Assembly: GCF_040807025.1 (NCBI RefSeq)
Contig: NC_090964.1
Coordinates: 2,852,001-2,916,000, forward strand
DNA length: 64,000 bases
Direction of reading: 5' to 3'
Source: Struthio camelus
Lineage: Eukaryota; Chordata; Aves; Struthioniformes; Struthionidae
In this document: positions 1 to 11,639 of the stretch, in pieces
How positions within the stretch are numbered: the stretch's first letter is position 1
Layout: every line of letters starts with the position of its first letter
Program-made: the position numbers and the translations under genes
Notes under the pieces: model-generated
What the model was told of the DNA's origin: nothing
The model's input: only the letters and a program-made list of their open reading frames with translations
Databases searched by the model: none

Positions 1-852
1 TGCCATGTGCCAAACCATGTCTGTGTGGAAGTGTTCAGAATCCCAAGCTATAAACCTGGTCTCCTGAGCTCCATGGTTAGGCACTTAAAAGGATGCTGAG
101 TTCCCAGGAATCCCACTGCAGTTGCTCAGCATCTTCCCAAATGCATGTGCTCTAGCTTTAAGCTGCTAGGTTTGGAAATTGTCCTGTGTTGGCGTTACTG
201 GTGTCTAAAGCGTGCTCCTGGTAATGCAAGGCAGCAGTCAGGTGGATTGCTGTGCCTTAGCTGATGGGCGCAAGGGCATGTGGAGAAAGCCATTGGTGGG
301 TGTTTCAAGAGCCTCTGGTAGCCCCTAGCAAAGGGAGCATGAATGGCATACAAATACAATAAAGGTATTAGTCCTAGAAGTTTTCAGTCTGAAATGGGCA
401 TAAACGTGGCATATCTGCCATTTAGGATCTTATTCAAGCTACATGCATAAAGTGTCTCAATGATGTTAATGTAGTGGAGCAGAGCAAGATACATATCCAA
501 GGGCCTTGGCTGGTGACTCAATGGCATCTTGATGACTGCTTACTCCCTAGGATGGATTTCCCCCCTCTGTATGTTGGTCTGGTGCAGATGGAGGATTCCA
601 CCTGGGACAGCTGTGGGCAGTCTGTAGCACAACAGCCAGCTAGGGTACAGCAAGGGTATGTATTCTGCCTGCATAGCTGTCCCGTGGGCATACAGACTGC
701 TCACGTGAGAGAGAAAGTGGGATTGATGTATCTGTTACAATAGAGGCAGCTGGAGGCTGCTCTGTGGATCCCTTTGGCTGTATTTAGCCTCTGCAAATAA
801 AAAGTTTAATTTGGGAACTAAGAATATTTGGAGACTCCCAGAAAAAGGAGCT
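1..852. other. Region downstream of THEMIS2, no coding exon seen
   Basis: Only short open frames without family features are present. There are plus-strand AATAAA hexamers at 358-363 and 796-801, and a minus-strand ATTAAA at 805-810. In mammals RPA2 lies here tail-to-tail with THEMIS2, so the plus-strand hexamers could end an RPA2 3' UTR. No RPA2 coding sequence lies in the window, so this is only inference. Confidence 0.4.
805..810 (-). terminator. Candidate THEMIS2 poly(A) signal (ATTAAA)
   Basis: ATTAAA on the minus strand begins 43 nt past the THEMIS2 stop codon. A 3' UTR this short would be unusual, and a more distal signal outside the window is possible. Confidence 0.35.
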
Positions 853-947
853 TTAGAAAGGAAAGATAGTCTGCATTTTACAAATTGTCTTTTGAAGAGC
901 TTCATCAACTATTTCATAGTCGTGGTCAGAATCGCTGTTCTCCACAC
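853..947 (-). CDS. THEMIS2: THEMIS2 coding exon 6 (C-terminus and stop)
   Basis: The acceptor is TGTTTTAG|GTG, after a 100-bp intron. The exon encodes residues 634-664, an acidic tail with DSDHDYEIVDE around Tyr644, and ends in TAA at 853-855. The Tyr-Glu-Ile-Val motif is a candidate phosphotyrosine site. Confidence 0.88.
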
Positions 948-3900
948 CTAAAACATAATAGTACAGAAAGACTGTGAGTAGTACAGAAAGACTGTGTAAA
1001 TGCACTGTGACAATGAAGCATGGCAGATTAAAGTCCATGCTTAATACCTGCAGTGGGCTGGGAGGACTTCTGCTGAGGTTTAAATGGTGAGGAGCTGTGC
1101 TGGGAGCACATCACCGTGATGGCCTCACGTTTGTCCTTTGGGGCCTTGCTTGACAGGGATGCTTTCTGCAAGTGGAGGTGCATGCTGTACTCGTTCGGGA
1201 TGCTCTGCATGATGAAGGGGCTTCTTGCTTTCTGGGGCAAGGGAGACTTGGGCCCGGAAGGTGGCTGCAGAGAAATGAGTTGGGTTTTCAACTGTGAAGG
1301 CAGGGCCTCAGGAATGGTGGTGGTAGTGATGTGGGGTTTGAGAGCATCTTCCCTCTGGAGCATCATCCCCTCCTCCCACCCCCTGGGCAGGATCGTGCCA
1401 TACCTTTGCTTTCTCAGGGCCAGTTCCTTTGGCTGTCCTGAGGCCTGCCTTGGCCACAACCTCTTTCCTCTTGGGGGGCCGTGGTGGAGGGGTAGCTGAA
1501 CTGCCTGGTAGCTGCTTCAGCAAGTGGTAGTAGAAAGGCCTCTTCAGCTCCTCGACCCGTGACCAGTCTGTGGAGGGGGCCTGTGGGTGGACAGGCTCCT
1601 TTATGAAGAACAGTGACATGTCCATCCACCGTGGTGGGATCTCGAAGCTCTTGTCTGGGTCCTCACAGAAGCTACTGACCAAGAAAGGCTCGGTGATATG
1701 TGCTTCCAGCCGCAAGGCAGAGAAGGAGCTGAGGACATCACGAGTGAGCGAAGGGTCCTTGGCCACTACTTTGACGTCGCAGGGCAGGGGGAGCTGCTCC
1801 AGGATCTCTGTGAGACTGTACTTCTTGCTGTCGCATATCTCTTCCACAAAGCTGCCTCCCAGGTTTAAAGGCAGTATCAGTTCTTCTGTCTCCTCTTCCT
1901 CGCTGCTGCTCCGGTTGCACAGCAGCACGGTGCTGGTGCTGGCCTGGAGCAGGCGCTGTACTTCCAGCCGGTCACCCACACTGAGCGAGGGCACGTCCTC
2001 CTCTTGGCCCTCGCAGTCCTGTGTGACCACCACACGCAGGCACTGGCCAGCCTGCAGGCTGGTGGCCAGCTCGTACACTGTGGTGAACTCCCTGGGACGC
2101 CTCCGAAACCTGCCCTGGTATGTGCTGGAGAGGAGGAAATGGCGAGTGCCCTTGCGAGCCGAGGCAAGGACTTTCCAGGCACTGCCCTTGCCATGGATCT
2201 GGATCTGCTGGCCTTTCTGTAGGTGGGGAATCCAGTTGTTCTCGAAGATGGCTAGGGAGCTGGGCCCCTCTAGGATCTCGGCTCGGACAGGGAGAGCATC
2301 CTCCATCTGCAGCACCTCGCTAAGCAGCAGCGGCTTGATGAAATGGACATCCTGTGCCTCCTCTGTGACGTCTTCCACATCCACTTCCAGTGTGGAGGGG
2401 ATTTTCACCACGTCTTTCCGCACTGCAGGGAGAAGAGATGCACTGAGGGCTGTGCTCAGCCTTTCCCCCGTCAGTGCCACGTTGTGGGGGCCTGGTCAAG
2501 CTGAGGGGTCGCTGGCAGGACCAGTACCACCTCGTGCCAGACACTTGTCCATCACTGTGACTCCTGCTATTTTGGCTGACCCTGTGTGTCGAGTGTGCCA
2601 ATTAAAGCCCTGGGAACCCCCGCACAAGGCTGAGGGTGTGGGCAATGCTTTTCTAAGCTGCAGTTGGGTTTTTAACTCCGTCCCTGGGTGGCTAGACCTT
2701 GCCTGGGTTACTGTGGCACTGGCTTTCAGCATCCCCTCTCCTCCCAGCCCCAAAGCCCATGGACATGCCCCCAGCACATGTGCATGCCAGCTCCCATGCA
2801 GCAAGGGATGTGCAGCTGGTGGCAGTGGTGCCGTGCCATGTCTGCCCCAGCCCACGCAGGCACACGCACACCTGGTTCCCGTGGTAGGACTCACGGTGCA
2901 TGATGGCTTGCACTTCGTAGACAGGGATCAAGAGGATGGGGCATGAGCTGAGCGCAGGACAGAGCAGGCATTGCGGCCAGCTGCCCTGCAGCCCCAGCAC
3001 CTCTTGCAGCGTGATGCCCCGCTGCCCGCCGCTCTTGAAGAACCGACCCCTCAGGGAAAGGGGCAGCCGGAGTGAGTGCAACTCCCCATGGCTGCCTGCC
3101 ATGCGGACGACTGCCTTCCTCCCCTGCAGTGCCTCCAGGAAGATGGGCTGCGCCTTGGGAACAACTTGCCCATCCACAGCAAGGTCAGTAGTCGAAATGA
3201 AGCACAAGGGCTGAGCCTCCTGGGCCTTCCGGTTGCTCTGGATCAGCTCCTCCAGGCTTGCATACGGCCGTGGGTCTGGGCTGGGCTGGAAGAGACCTGC
3301 AGGAAGGTGAGGCTGAGCTCACAGATGCTGTGAAAGGCTCCCTGGGAATGATAGCATCCATGTCACATGCTGGAGGAGGGCCCAGCACCCAACATGAGAA
3401 GCTTCCCTGTTGAGGAGAAGGGCTGGGGTGGTATCCCAGAGCAATTCGGGCATGCGGTGGGAATCTGGGAAGAGGAGATGGGGTGTTAAGGGAGGATAGG
3501 GGTGTGCAGCCATTTGCAGTGGGCACAGGGCCCATGGGACTGGGACTCGTTGGGGTGCCCGCAGGGCCCTGGGTCCTGGCAGCAGTGGGCTGTGCCAGGG
3601 CAGCCCCACTCACCTTTAAAGGTCAGTGGCAGTTCTGTTTTTTGCCCCGACTCCACATCCTCATAAATGACATTCTGCAGCTTGATGGCAATGATTTTTA
3701 GGAAGTCTCCAGTTGATAAGCAGCATTCATTGCCTGAGATCTCATACACGGACCCTGCAGGAGAGGACAGGACCATTCAGTGGTTGCTGTTGGTCTGAGC
3801 AAGAGCCAGACCTGCAATGCTGTGGAGAATCCCTGCTCAGCCTGCATGCTGTCCCCAAAAAACTTCGGGTTTGGGGGAAGAGGGGGGGGAGAATTACTCC

Positions 3901-6900
3901 CTGCAACAGGGCCATGGAGCCACAATGGTCCAGGGCTGGAGGACGGTTCTTTCCTGGGCAGCCTGGCTGGGCTCTGCATGTCACTGGGGTACCTTTGCAG
4001 GACTATTTAGGTAGCTCCATTTGCAGTGCTGGAGCTTGTCTTCTGCTTCCCAGCAGCACATTCTCTCTCTGGCCAGGCTGGAGGATGCTGGGAGGGGACC
4101 AGGGAGCTGTCACCCTGTGGGAAGTGGTAGACACCTGCTGGCTCACAGCCCCAGGGTACAGTGCAGAAACTCATGTCCCTTAAACCACCTCAGCTGCTAT
4201 TTTCAAGCTGATAGAAACTGGGGTTATTTCTATCCTGCTGATGTATTTCCTCACCCAGATGCCACAATAACCAGTGGGCAGAGATTGCCCCTAAGCCACG
4301 CAAGGCCACAAGCTCTGCTGCTGCTGCTGCTGCTGCTGCAGCACGAGAATGGGACTGGCTGGTAACCTGGTGGGGCTGAGCACCATGGAGCACAACTCAC
4401 CCCACACAAGGAGAGCCTGAGCTCCCTCGTATGGGGTGGCTGGCTGGCATCCCTTGGGCCAGCTTCTGGCCACAGTTAGAAATTTCCCCAAAGGCGATGC
4501 CTTTACTAGCCTTTTTAACCAGTTGCTGATCTCTATTAATCACCTGCACAACGATGGGCTTTAGATTCAGAGCTTTGAATTTTTCTTGTTTGGGTGAAAA
4601 AGTAAACTAGCCTGCGCTGTTTCATCAGACTAGCTGCTGGTGCCGCACACTCCCATCCAATGCACATCATGAACGGTCTGAGCAGGCTGGCTATCATTAA
4701 CAAATGTTGCATGCACAGCGGCCAGGCCCTGTGCTGTGTTGGGCAGACCAGCCCTTGGCCAGTTGTAATGACATCCCCGTGGCAGCTGGGAGGCAGCCTG
4801 TGTTTGTGGGGCCAACTGTGGCCTGATACTAGCAACAATTTTTGTCCTTTCTAGGAACTGAGGTAACAAGAGCCACATGTTCGAGGCTCCTGCTGGTGTG
4901 AACGCACGTGGACGTGCCTTAATCCACACGGCTATCTGCACAGCTAAACCTTTTTGCTGGTGTCCCAGCATGCCATGTCTCTGGCTCTAACCACCCATTT
5001 AGCTCTGCCTGCGGGCAGGAAAGACTCTGGAGGGAGCCAGACACTGTTGGGTACAAAGGACAAGTAAAAACTGTTGTCTGTGAACGGCACTGCCTTTTCA
5101 GCTGATAGACGGATCTACTCTCTGTGGAAGATCTGTCTGAAAAGGCTGGGCCAAGAAAATTGCCCATGCAGCGTGGAATCACTGCTGGGGCACCACTTTT
5201 GGCACCCCAGAGGCTGAATGTCCCTGAGGGAGCTGGCTCCCACGTCAGATGTCCTACTGTGGCCTGTGACTAGCATAGCACCATGGCTGTGCTGGGACAA
5301 AGGGGACCCTCCAGCCCCCAAGGATTTCTAAAGCGGGCTGAGGGGATGGGGCTGATGGAGAAGGGGAAGGAAAGGATGGCAGCTGTTTGGGGACAAGCAG
5401 AATTGGTCCTTAGGCTCAGAGATGGGGCTGACAGGGAGTCACATGAACGAACCAGGCAAGCTGGCAGCTTTGGTGACCCCCCACATGCAGGTGAGAAAAC
5501 AAAAACACTATGGTGCAAATATGCTGGTTTAGGGTCCTGACACATAGGGCAACACTGGCAGGGCTGGGCATGAGAGATGCAGCGATCGATGGCTATACAG
5601 TTAGAGACCATTTGGGGTCCCCCTCCCACCAGAAGTGGGACAGATGATGTGCCAGGAATTGCCACGACAGTGATCACTTGTCTGCACAGTGCAGATGGGA
5701 ACAACTATGTGGGATGGCTCCGTTACATCTGGGACCACTTGCTCCTGAGTGGGGGGAAATTCAAAGTGAAAGTAAGTAAGTGTGGAAAAAATTAACCAGG
5801 AATAGAGAAGTGAAAGCTGGGAGGTTTGGGAAAGCACTGCACAGTCTGCAAGACCTAATCCCTTCCCCATGTGCTGTGGCACCATAATGGCATCAACGAC
5901 ATTATTGCAAAAGGAAGCAAACGTGCAGCTGGGCTCTGTTGCCCAGAGCACGGGATTGTGTGGGCAGTTGCAGAGACCCCTCCGCCATGCAACTCCACAC
6001 ACACGGCATGGTTGGCCTCATTGGATGGCAATGAGATGCTTGAAAAGCCTTGAAAAGGGTCCGTGCAGTGAGATACTGCCTGCCCAGGCCAGGCCTTGTG
6101 CTGGAGCAGCCGTGCAGAGCCGAGGGATGGCTGTGAGCACTGGCTGGTCCTGCACTGCCCAGGTAAAGCACACACGGCGGAACCAGAGAGACAGGTGCGA
6201 TCCATACAGAACATGATCAAGGATGCTGAGGGCATGGAAGTGCTCCTGGCTAGGAAAGCAGCCTAAGAAAGGGCTGAGGACAACAGGAGGTTTGCTTAAA
6301 ATTTTGAGGGCACTCCCCAAAATTTTGCTAACCAAAAAAGCTGGCAGAAACCAGAAATAATATGATTAGCAATGGCAGCAAATAAAGAAGTGTTCAAGAA
6401 ATAGTATCACTGTGCAGGATGGCATATTTGCAAGGTGCAAAACTGATTAATCCCCAATGCACTCTAATCTATCCATGAGGTCAAACACCATTTGCCAGCA
6501 GCCAAGAAAAGGAAGAGCTGGCTGAGAGGGCTTTTGCTGGCCAATGCTTATTTTTAAGGAATAAATAATACTAGGAAGCTTGTACAGCCTATATCCTGGA
6601 AAGCCTCAGTGCTGAAAACTGTGTAGGGGTCATAACGGAGAAGAAAAGCAATGCAGAAGTGTATAACAGAATCAATGGCTGGAAGCCAAAATGATGAAAT
6701 TCAAATACAAAATGCAGGCACTCTTTCCAAGCATCAGGAAAGATTCAGTGCTTGGTCACTCTGGGAGGGGATGGGACAGTTCTGCCCTGGGATGGGCTGT
6801 CTTTCCTGGCGCAAGCACTCCTCAGGGTATGATACCATGACACCGCACCATCCCACACAAGCAATAGCCCCTTCGGCACTTAAATCTCTGAATTCATTAA

Positions 6901-8094
6901 GCTGCTACAGAACCTTCTGCAGACCAAAATGTCTCTCCTCACTGGGATGATGACAGACCCCCCCACCCCGGCTATGGAAAGCACCAGCTACCTCACCACC
7001 ACTACCAGCAATTGCTAAACAGATTAACTGTTGCTGTTTGACTGACCAATGGCATTTTTACTCATTTAGCAACTTTGAAATGTTATCAAGGGCAAGGGAA
7101 GCCTTGGGAAAGCTAAACATCCATTCTAATTGAGCTACAGGAAAAGAATTTGATCAACACAACTGCTTTGCCTGCTCTTTAAAAGTCAATGAAACCTAAA
7201 CAAGTGCTACAAATCCTACAGGTCCTAAGGGTAATCATTGCTTTGCTGTTCATAATATCTATCAGCATTTGCTGCTTTGCAGGGTATGGGCTGGCTGTGC
7301 GCTCCCAACTCCTACATATGTTTCATGCTAGCTCCATTTCCACCCTAGCTTTGCTGCCAGTTGAGGAACCTGCCTTGGTCAGACTTCACCTCGACCCAAA
7401 AATCTGCCCAGTGATATGCCCCAGGAAGAAGCAGCGAGCTGCAGACCAGATTGTGAGGCTGCTGTCAGTGCTCTTGCCACGCTCAGCTCATGGGGCCCAG
7501 GAGCCACCCCATCCCACCATCCTCTGGCAACTGGCTGAGTGGCTCTGTCCCTGCCAGATCCATGGCCAGCATGTGAGTCACTGCCGGCCGCCTTTGGGAT
7601 GAGAGCTGTGCATGGGATGGAAGACCAATTTGGATGAGTTTTGGTGTGCCCCCCCCCCCCAAAAAAAAAAAAACAAAACACACCACTTTTCTAGCAGCCC
7701 TACAATTGCATGTATGGGGTACTTGGCTGGCTGCTGGCCATAGGAAAGAAGGTCTTTAGCAAGCAGCTGTACTTCATCCACCAGTTCCTTGACAGTGGCT
7801 GCTTATGCAGCAATTGCGCAAAGATCTGTGCCTCTCCCTGGTCATGGGCACCTGGTGGCAGGGGTCCAGGTGCTCCTGGGAGCCCTGATGGGACTTCCAG
7901 CTTTGAGGTGGGACAAGGGAGCCTGCAGTGATGCAGGGGGAGCCAGGAGGTGGCACAGCCTTCAGGCATGGCTCAGAGGCAGCAGGGACCCAGCACTCAC
8001 CTTGGAAGTAGACCCCGGAGCAAATCCTGAGGATGCGAGGCAGTACAGTGGGTTTCAGGGAGCAGATGTATTCCTGGAAGGATAGGGGCTCCAT
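853..8094 (-). CDS. THEMIS2: THEMIS2, CABIT-domain immune signalling adaptor (six coding exons)
   Basis: The coding exons are 8001-8094, 3614-3754, 2895-3296, 1404-2422, 1048-1291 and 853-947. Together they make 1995 nt and 664 residues, close to the human protein of about 640. All introns are GT-AG and the phases agree. The start codon at 8094 has a strong Kozak context (ACC ATG G). The protein shows the two CABIT modules typical of the THEMIS family (roughly residues 20-235 and 240-515), then a proline-rich, basic SH3-ligand-like stretch PPPRPPKRK at residues 524-532, and an acidic tail with the tyrosine motif DYEIV around Tyr644. Family knowledge: THEMIS2 is a cytosolic scaffold in B cells and macrophages that binds GRB2 and VAV and tunes receptor signalling. 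Its neighbour PPP1R8 matches mammalian synteny. The third-exon sequence and the long fourth exon make a THEMIS-family identity secure. The choice of THEMIS2 over THEMIS rests on the gene order and the short tail. Confidence 0.95.
1048..1291 (-). CDS. THEMIS2: THEMIS2 coding exon 5
   Basis: Two acceptors are possible, TTCACAG|TTG (exon from 1291) and TCTCTGCAG|CC (exon from 1264). They differ by 27 nt, so both keep the frame. The donor is GCAG|GTATTA. The exon encodes a low-complexity, Ser/Pro/Lys-rich linker of 72-81 residues with no domain I recognise. It is only 112 bp from exon 4. Confidence 0.85.
1404..2422 (-). CDS. THEMIS2: THEMIS2 coding exon 4 (large CABIT-2 exon)
   Basis: The acceptor is CCCTGCAG|TG and the donor AAAG|GTATGG; the exon is 1019 nt and encodes residues 213-552. 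It holds the whole second CABIT module (VEDVTEEAQDVHFIKP through IPPRWMDMSLFFIKE) and the proline-rich PPPRPPKRK at 524-532. Without splicing, the frame runs 32 codons past the donor to a TGA. Confidence 0.95.
2895..3296 (-). CDS. THEMIS2: THEMIS2 coding exon 3
   Basis: The acceptor is TTCCTGCAG|GT and the donor CACC|GTGAGT; the exon is 402 nt. It encodes about residues 79-212, the rest of the first CABIT module. Part of it reads GRFFKSGGQRGITLQEVLG, and it ends in an IPVYEVQAIMH segment typical of the family. Confidence 0.93.
3614..3754 (-). CDS. THEMIS2: THEMIS2 coding exon 2
   Basis: The acceptor is CTCCTGCAG|GG and the donor AAAG|GTGAGT; the exon is 141 nt with phase 1 at both ends. It encodes residues 32-78 of the first CABIT module, including GSVYEISGNECCLSTGDF. 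Confidence 0.93.
4315..4338 (+). repeat. (CTG)8 microsatellite in THEMIS2 intron 1
   Basis: There are eight perfect CTG units. Read on either strand they give short poly-Leu or poly-Gln frames that are not coding, because the run sits inside an intron. Confidence 0.9.
7649..7673 (+). repeat. C12-A13 homopolymer junction
   Basis: Twelve C are followed directly by thirteen A, inside THEMIS2 intron 1. Length calls in such runs are error-prone. Confidence 0.85.
8001..8094 (-). CDS. THEMIS2: THEMIS2 coding exon 1
   Basis: This exon encodes residues 1-31 and the first base of codon 32, beginning MEPLSFQEYICSLKP. The donor is CAAG|GTGAGT. The N-terminal segment leads into the first CABIT module. 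Confidence 0.93.
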
Positions 8095-8200
8095 GGTAGT
8101 ACTGCTTAGCCCTTTAGGGTGCTCTGCTGAGACTGGAGCTCGTGGGAAGCTGCTCTGGTCTCAGTTTTCACTTCTGTGTGCCTTTCACTTCTGCTTTTAG
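8095..8200 (-). promoter_or_regulatory. THEMIS2 5' flank with repeated ETS/IRF-like element
   Basis: The 11-mer CAGAAGTGAAA occurs twice on the minus strand, at 8183-8193 and 8166-8176, which is 72-99 bp upstream of the start codon. It resembles the ETS-IRF composite GGAANNGAAA with A in place of the first G. Such elements drive B-cell and myeloid genes, the cell types known to express THEMIS2. No CpG island or TATA box is evident. Function is inferred. Confidence 0.45.
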
Positions 8201-9259
8201 CCGCGGTTAAGTTCTCGCCCAACCAGAGACCCACGCTGCTGGCAGTTCTTCAGCATGCATAGGCTGACTGACCTGCTGTTGGGGACAACCCTCTCCCTAA
8301 CACCCATTGCCCATCATGGTCCAGTATCTCCCAGCTTTGCTGCTGTAGGTGAGGGCACAGGCATCCCAGCTCTGCTGCCATCCGCTCCTGGCTGGACCGA
8401 TGCTCTGCCCTGTCTGGCCCAGGCTACTTCCATTGTGTGTCTCCCCATATGCCAAGCTGAGCTTGCCCATCTGCAACTGAGGCCAGACAGAGCAACAGTG
8501 CCCACGGTAGAGGCCAGGTCCAAGGGGGATTGTGGAGAGCTAGTAAGGGGCAGTGTCCAGAGTGCCATCGCTCCTTACAAGCACACAGGCACCTCTATTC
8601 CTCTTACTCACAGGGGGCCCCACTTGCCCCTGTAGCAACATCCCATGCCACCCCAGGCTGTGCTGGGCTGGGCATTGTGCCCCGGCTGTGCTGAGCATGC
8701 GGCGGAAGAGAAGAGCACCAGCAGGTTGGGACTGCACTTCGCTGTGGCAACCTCAGCCCTGGGCAAGGCAGCAGCTAAATTACCACAGCTCCAGGATGGA
8801 CTGTAGTATCCAGCGTGCTCTCCCACACAGATGGGCCCCATTCTTTGCAAAGGCAGTTGAGCATGTTGTCTGTGGCTGCAGGCACCACGCACTGGCCACG
8901 TGGGCTGCTGCGGTGCTTAGAGCATTTCTGAAAACTGTTGCTTCAGATCTACTTCATCTTTGTAACAATTTTCCTTTAACTTTGGCCAATGAATCATACT
9001 GTCAAGCTGAGGCTAGGAACAGGAGCAGGATGGGCCTTCACGTAGAAATGAAACTTGAAGAAAGATATTTTCAAACAGATGATACAGAAGATGTCTCTCT
9101 GTTTTGACTCTAGCTGGGGAAATTGGCTGCACTTTACAGGAATTGGTGCATTTCCCATTATTCAGTACAGAACAAAGCAATCTGAGGGACAGGCAATGCT
9201 TGAGCATAGAGATCCCTCCTTTGCAAGGCAATTTCAGTGTGCAGGCTGTCATAGCAGTG

Positions 9260-9300
9260 CTACTGTCAGGGATGTCTGGAGGTCTCCAGTCCAACTTGCC
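9260..9300 (-). mobile_element. Possible degraded CR1 3' fragment
   Basis: The stretch containing TCTGGAGGTCTCCAGTCCAA matches the reverse complement of the CR1 3' untranslated region (compare gactagatgatctccagagg at 15234-15253). The flanks are too diverged to define ends. Confidence 0.35.
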
Positions 9301-9499
9301 CCCAGCTGATGTGCTGGTCTAGTTAAAAACGGAGCAGCCTGGCCACAGCCCTCCCCAGAAAATTTGGAAAGAGCTGCCCCAAACCATGATGGCCACCCAG
9401 TATAGAGTGCACTGCTGGGAGCCACGCTACAGTCAAAGGCCATGGGACCACGGCCTTGGCTCTCCTCGTGGATCCAGCACCTAAGGAAGGGAGCACCTC

Positions 9500-9650
9500 C
9501 TGGACAGGCAAGCAGTACGGGAAACTGTGCTCAAGGGGAATGCAAATACACCAGGCAGATGTTTAGTGGTGAAAGGACTCCTGGGGATGTGCAGTGCAAG
9601 TCTCCCTTCAGAGTCTGAGAAACTAAGAAGGCTCAGTGCTGTCCTGCACA
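9500..9650 (+). repeat. Unclassified direct repeat B, copy 1
   Basis: This copy shares patches such as CAAGCARTACRGGAAA, ACTCCTGGGG-like and GAGAAACTAAGA with 11640-11800. It is more diverged than repeat A. Confidence 0.55.
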
Positions 9651-10230
9651 GGGAGATAGGGAGTATGAAACTGTGGCTGTCCACAGGATATTGAAGCCAC
9701 TCACAGCACAGGCAATGGAAGCGCAGGGGTAGAAGTGCTGGCCTGTGCTCACAGGAAGAAAAAATTGAATGAAGCTGCTGTTTGCCACCATTACCACCAG
9801 AAGCCAAAAAATTGTTTTGTGCAGAACAAAGAGTGTTTTCCTTTCTTTTTTTTTTTTTTTCTCCAGGGCAAATGGAAAACCAAGAGGGTCAAGTAATTTA
9901 ATGTCTTCTTCCCAGCAGCCTTTGCTGAAAAAGCTTGCCTGTGGCTAAACATAGCAGCTGTGTTTGCAAGGAGCTGAGAGCTCCTCCTCCAGCAACGAGA
10001 GACACGATGGGGAAAAACACAACAGTTTTTATGTCAGCTGGACTTCAGGAGCTTCAGCCCAGAACATGGAAGGACCTAGCTATGGCAAAGCCAGTGCCTC
10101 CGCCTCACCCAGCGCTGGGGCTCACAGTGGCTGGGAAGGACCAACACAGCCTGTCCTTAGAAGATGGGGAATTACAGTTTAAGTCCCTGAAAAGTATGTG
10201 AGCAAACAATCTAATAAAAGTATTTCTAAG

Positions 10231-10340
10231 CACTTGAAAAACGTTGAGAACATTAATGGCAGCCTGTGACAGGGCAAACACCTGGCAGACAGGGAAATAG
10301 AAAAGTTTGTTATCCAGGCTCAGGCTTATATGGCATTTTC
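10231..10340 (+). repeat. Unclassified direct repeat A, copy 1
   Basis: This copy shares about 85 bp of strong similarity with 11364-11480, including the identical core GGCAGCCTGTGACAGGGCAA. It is not a repeat family I recognise. Confidence 0.75.
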
Positions 10341-11363
10341 ATTAAAAACTAAGGAAATCTGTTTTCAGACAACACTCTTATGTGCAGGGTATAAATGTGA
10401 TTTGCACATGAGAAAATAGCAGTGATTCTGTATTAAAATGGACAGATGAAGTGTGGGGCTCGTGAGGTCTGATCTGGATTCATTTCTCTGCGATCTTCAT
10501 TGATATCCATGAGAGGGACCAGAGGGTCTAGGTATTAAGGACACAGACCCAGCAGACTGTGGGAAAGGCTGATGACTGAGGAGAGTTTGGGCAAATAGGA
10601 GGAATGGGCAGAAAACCCCAGGGGAAATGTAGGAAGCCAAGATGCAAGAAAGAGCTCAGTGTGCAGTGGAAAGTATTTGCCCTGGTTGCATTTTTGCAGC
10701 AAGAAGCAAGGGTCACAGCTGGTCATAAACTGAAAGCAGGCTAGCCTGCAAGCAAGCAGTGCCTGGGAACATGCAGCAGGAGTGTAGGAACGAGCCCACC
10801 TGCTCAGTGTAGCACTGGCTCTAGCAGAGTGATGTGTGCATCCAAACACATCCAAAATCAATTCAGGGGAAATGGGCAGTAGTAGCCAGCGAGTCAGAGG
10901 CCAAAATATCACCAGGGAACATACGAGCTGCATTTACTGAGCTGCTGCTCAGGGCAAGAACAGGTAGGAAATGATTAAAACTCTTGAAGCCATGATTCAT
11001 CCTGCCCATGCATGTGTTCTGCTACCAGTTTGAGGAAAATGGGAGGGACAGGGGACAGGAGGAGTTAGTTGGAAAATCAGTCACAGGAAAAATATGTTTA
11101 AAAATAGAAGATCACAGAGGGAAATGAAATGGACCAGAAACGCAGAGCGGCCTAAACTGAACAGTGAGAACTCTAGTAAAGTGTATGCAATATACATATA
11201 TTTTATATATCTGTATAGGGCACCTCCAATATACCTAAGGCATCTGCTCTGTGCTCAGATCATTGCACACCCCACAGATGCTCCCAGTTGCTCTTAATAG
11301 CCCTTGGTTTAGCACACAGTAAGCTGGTTGTGGTTGGAGAAGACACTAAAGATTGTGCCTGAT

Positions 11364-11480
11364 CTTAGTTGAAAAAAGGCGAGAACATGAATGGCAGCCT
11401 GTGACAGGGCAAAGACCTGGCAGAAAGGGAAACAGAAAAGTCTGCTCTCTAGGCTCTGGCTTATATGAGGTTTCTTGACT
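11364..11480 (+). repeat. Unclassified direct repeat A, copy 2
   Basis: This is the second copy of the repeat at 10231-10340, in the same orientation. It is followed within 200 bp by the second copy of repeat B. Confidence 0.75.
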
Positions 11481-11639
11481 GAGGTTTTCTCCCAGGTGAC
11501 AAAAGTGATAACCTTACAAACAAATACAGCCAGCACAGAGGAGGGCCAGCGCCACTCACCTCTCTAGAGTTCTGCACATTTGACACATTTTGGGGAAATG
11601 CTGTTGTGAGCTGCCATTCCAGCTGCCCCCAATTCCGGG

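Larger units (their letters stand above)
3755..8000 (-). other. THEMIS2 intron 1
   Basis: This 4.2-kb GT-AG intron contains eight CTG units at 4315-4338 and a C12/A13 homopolymer junction at 7649-7673. No coding exon or recognised interspersed repeat was seen in it. Confidence 0.85.

Noticed and set aside
1570-2946. A 458-codon plus-strand open frame
   Set aside because: It is the antisense shadow of the large THEMIS2 exon 4 and intron 3. The minus-strand protein is clearly CABIT-like and the plus-strand one has no family features.
4291-4491. A poly-Gln minus-strand frame
   Set aside because: It is a chance frame through the (CTG)8 repeat inside THEMIS2 intron 1.
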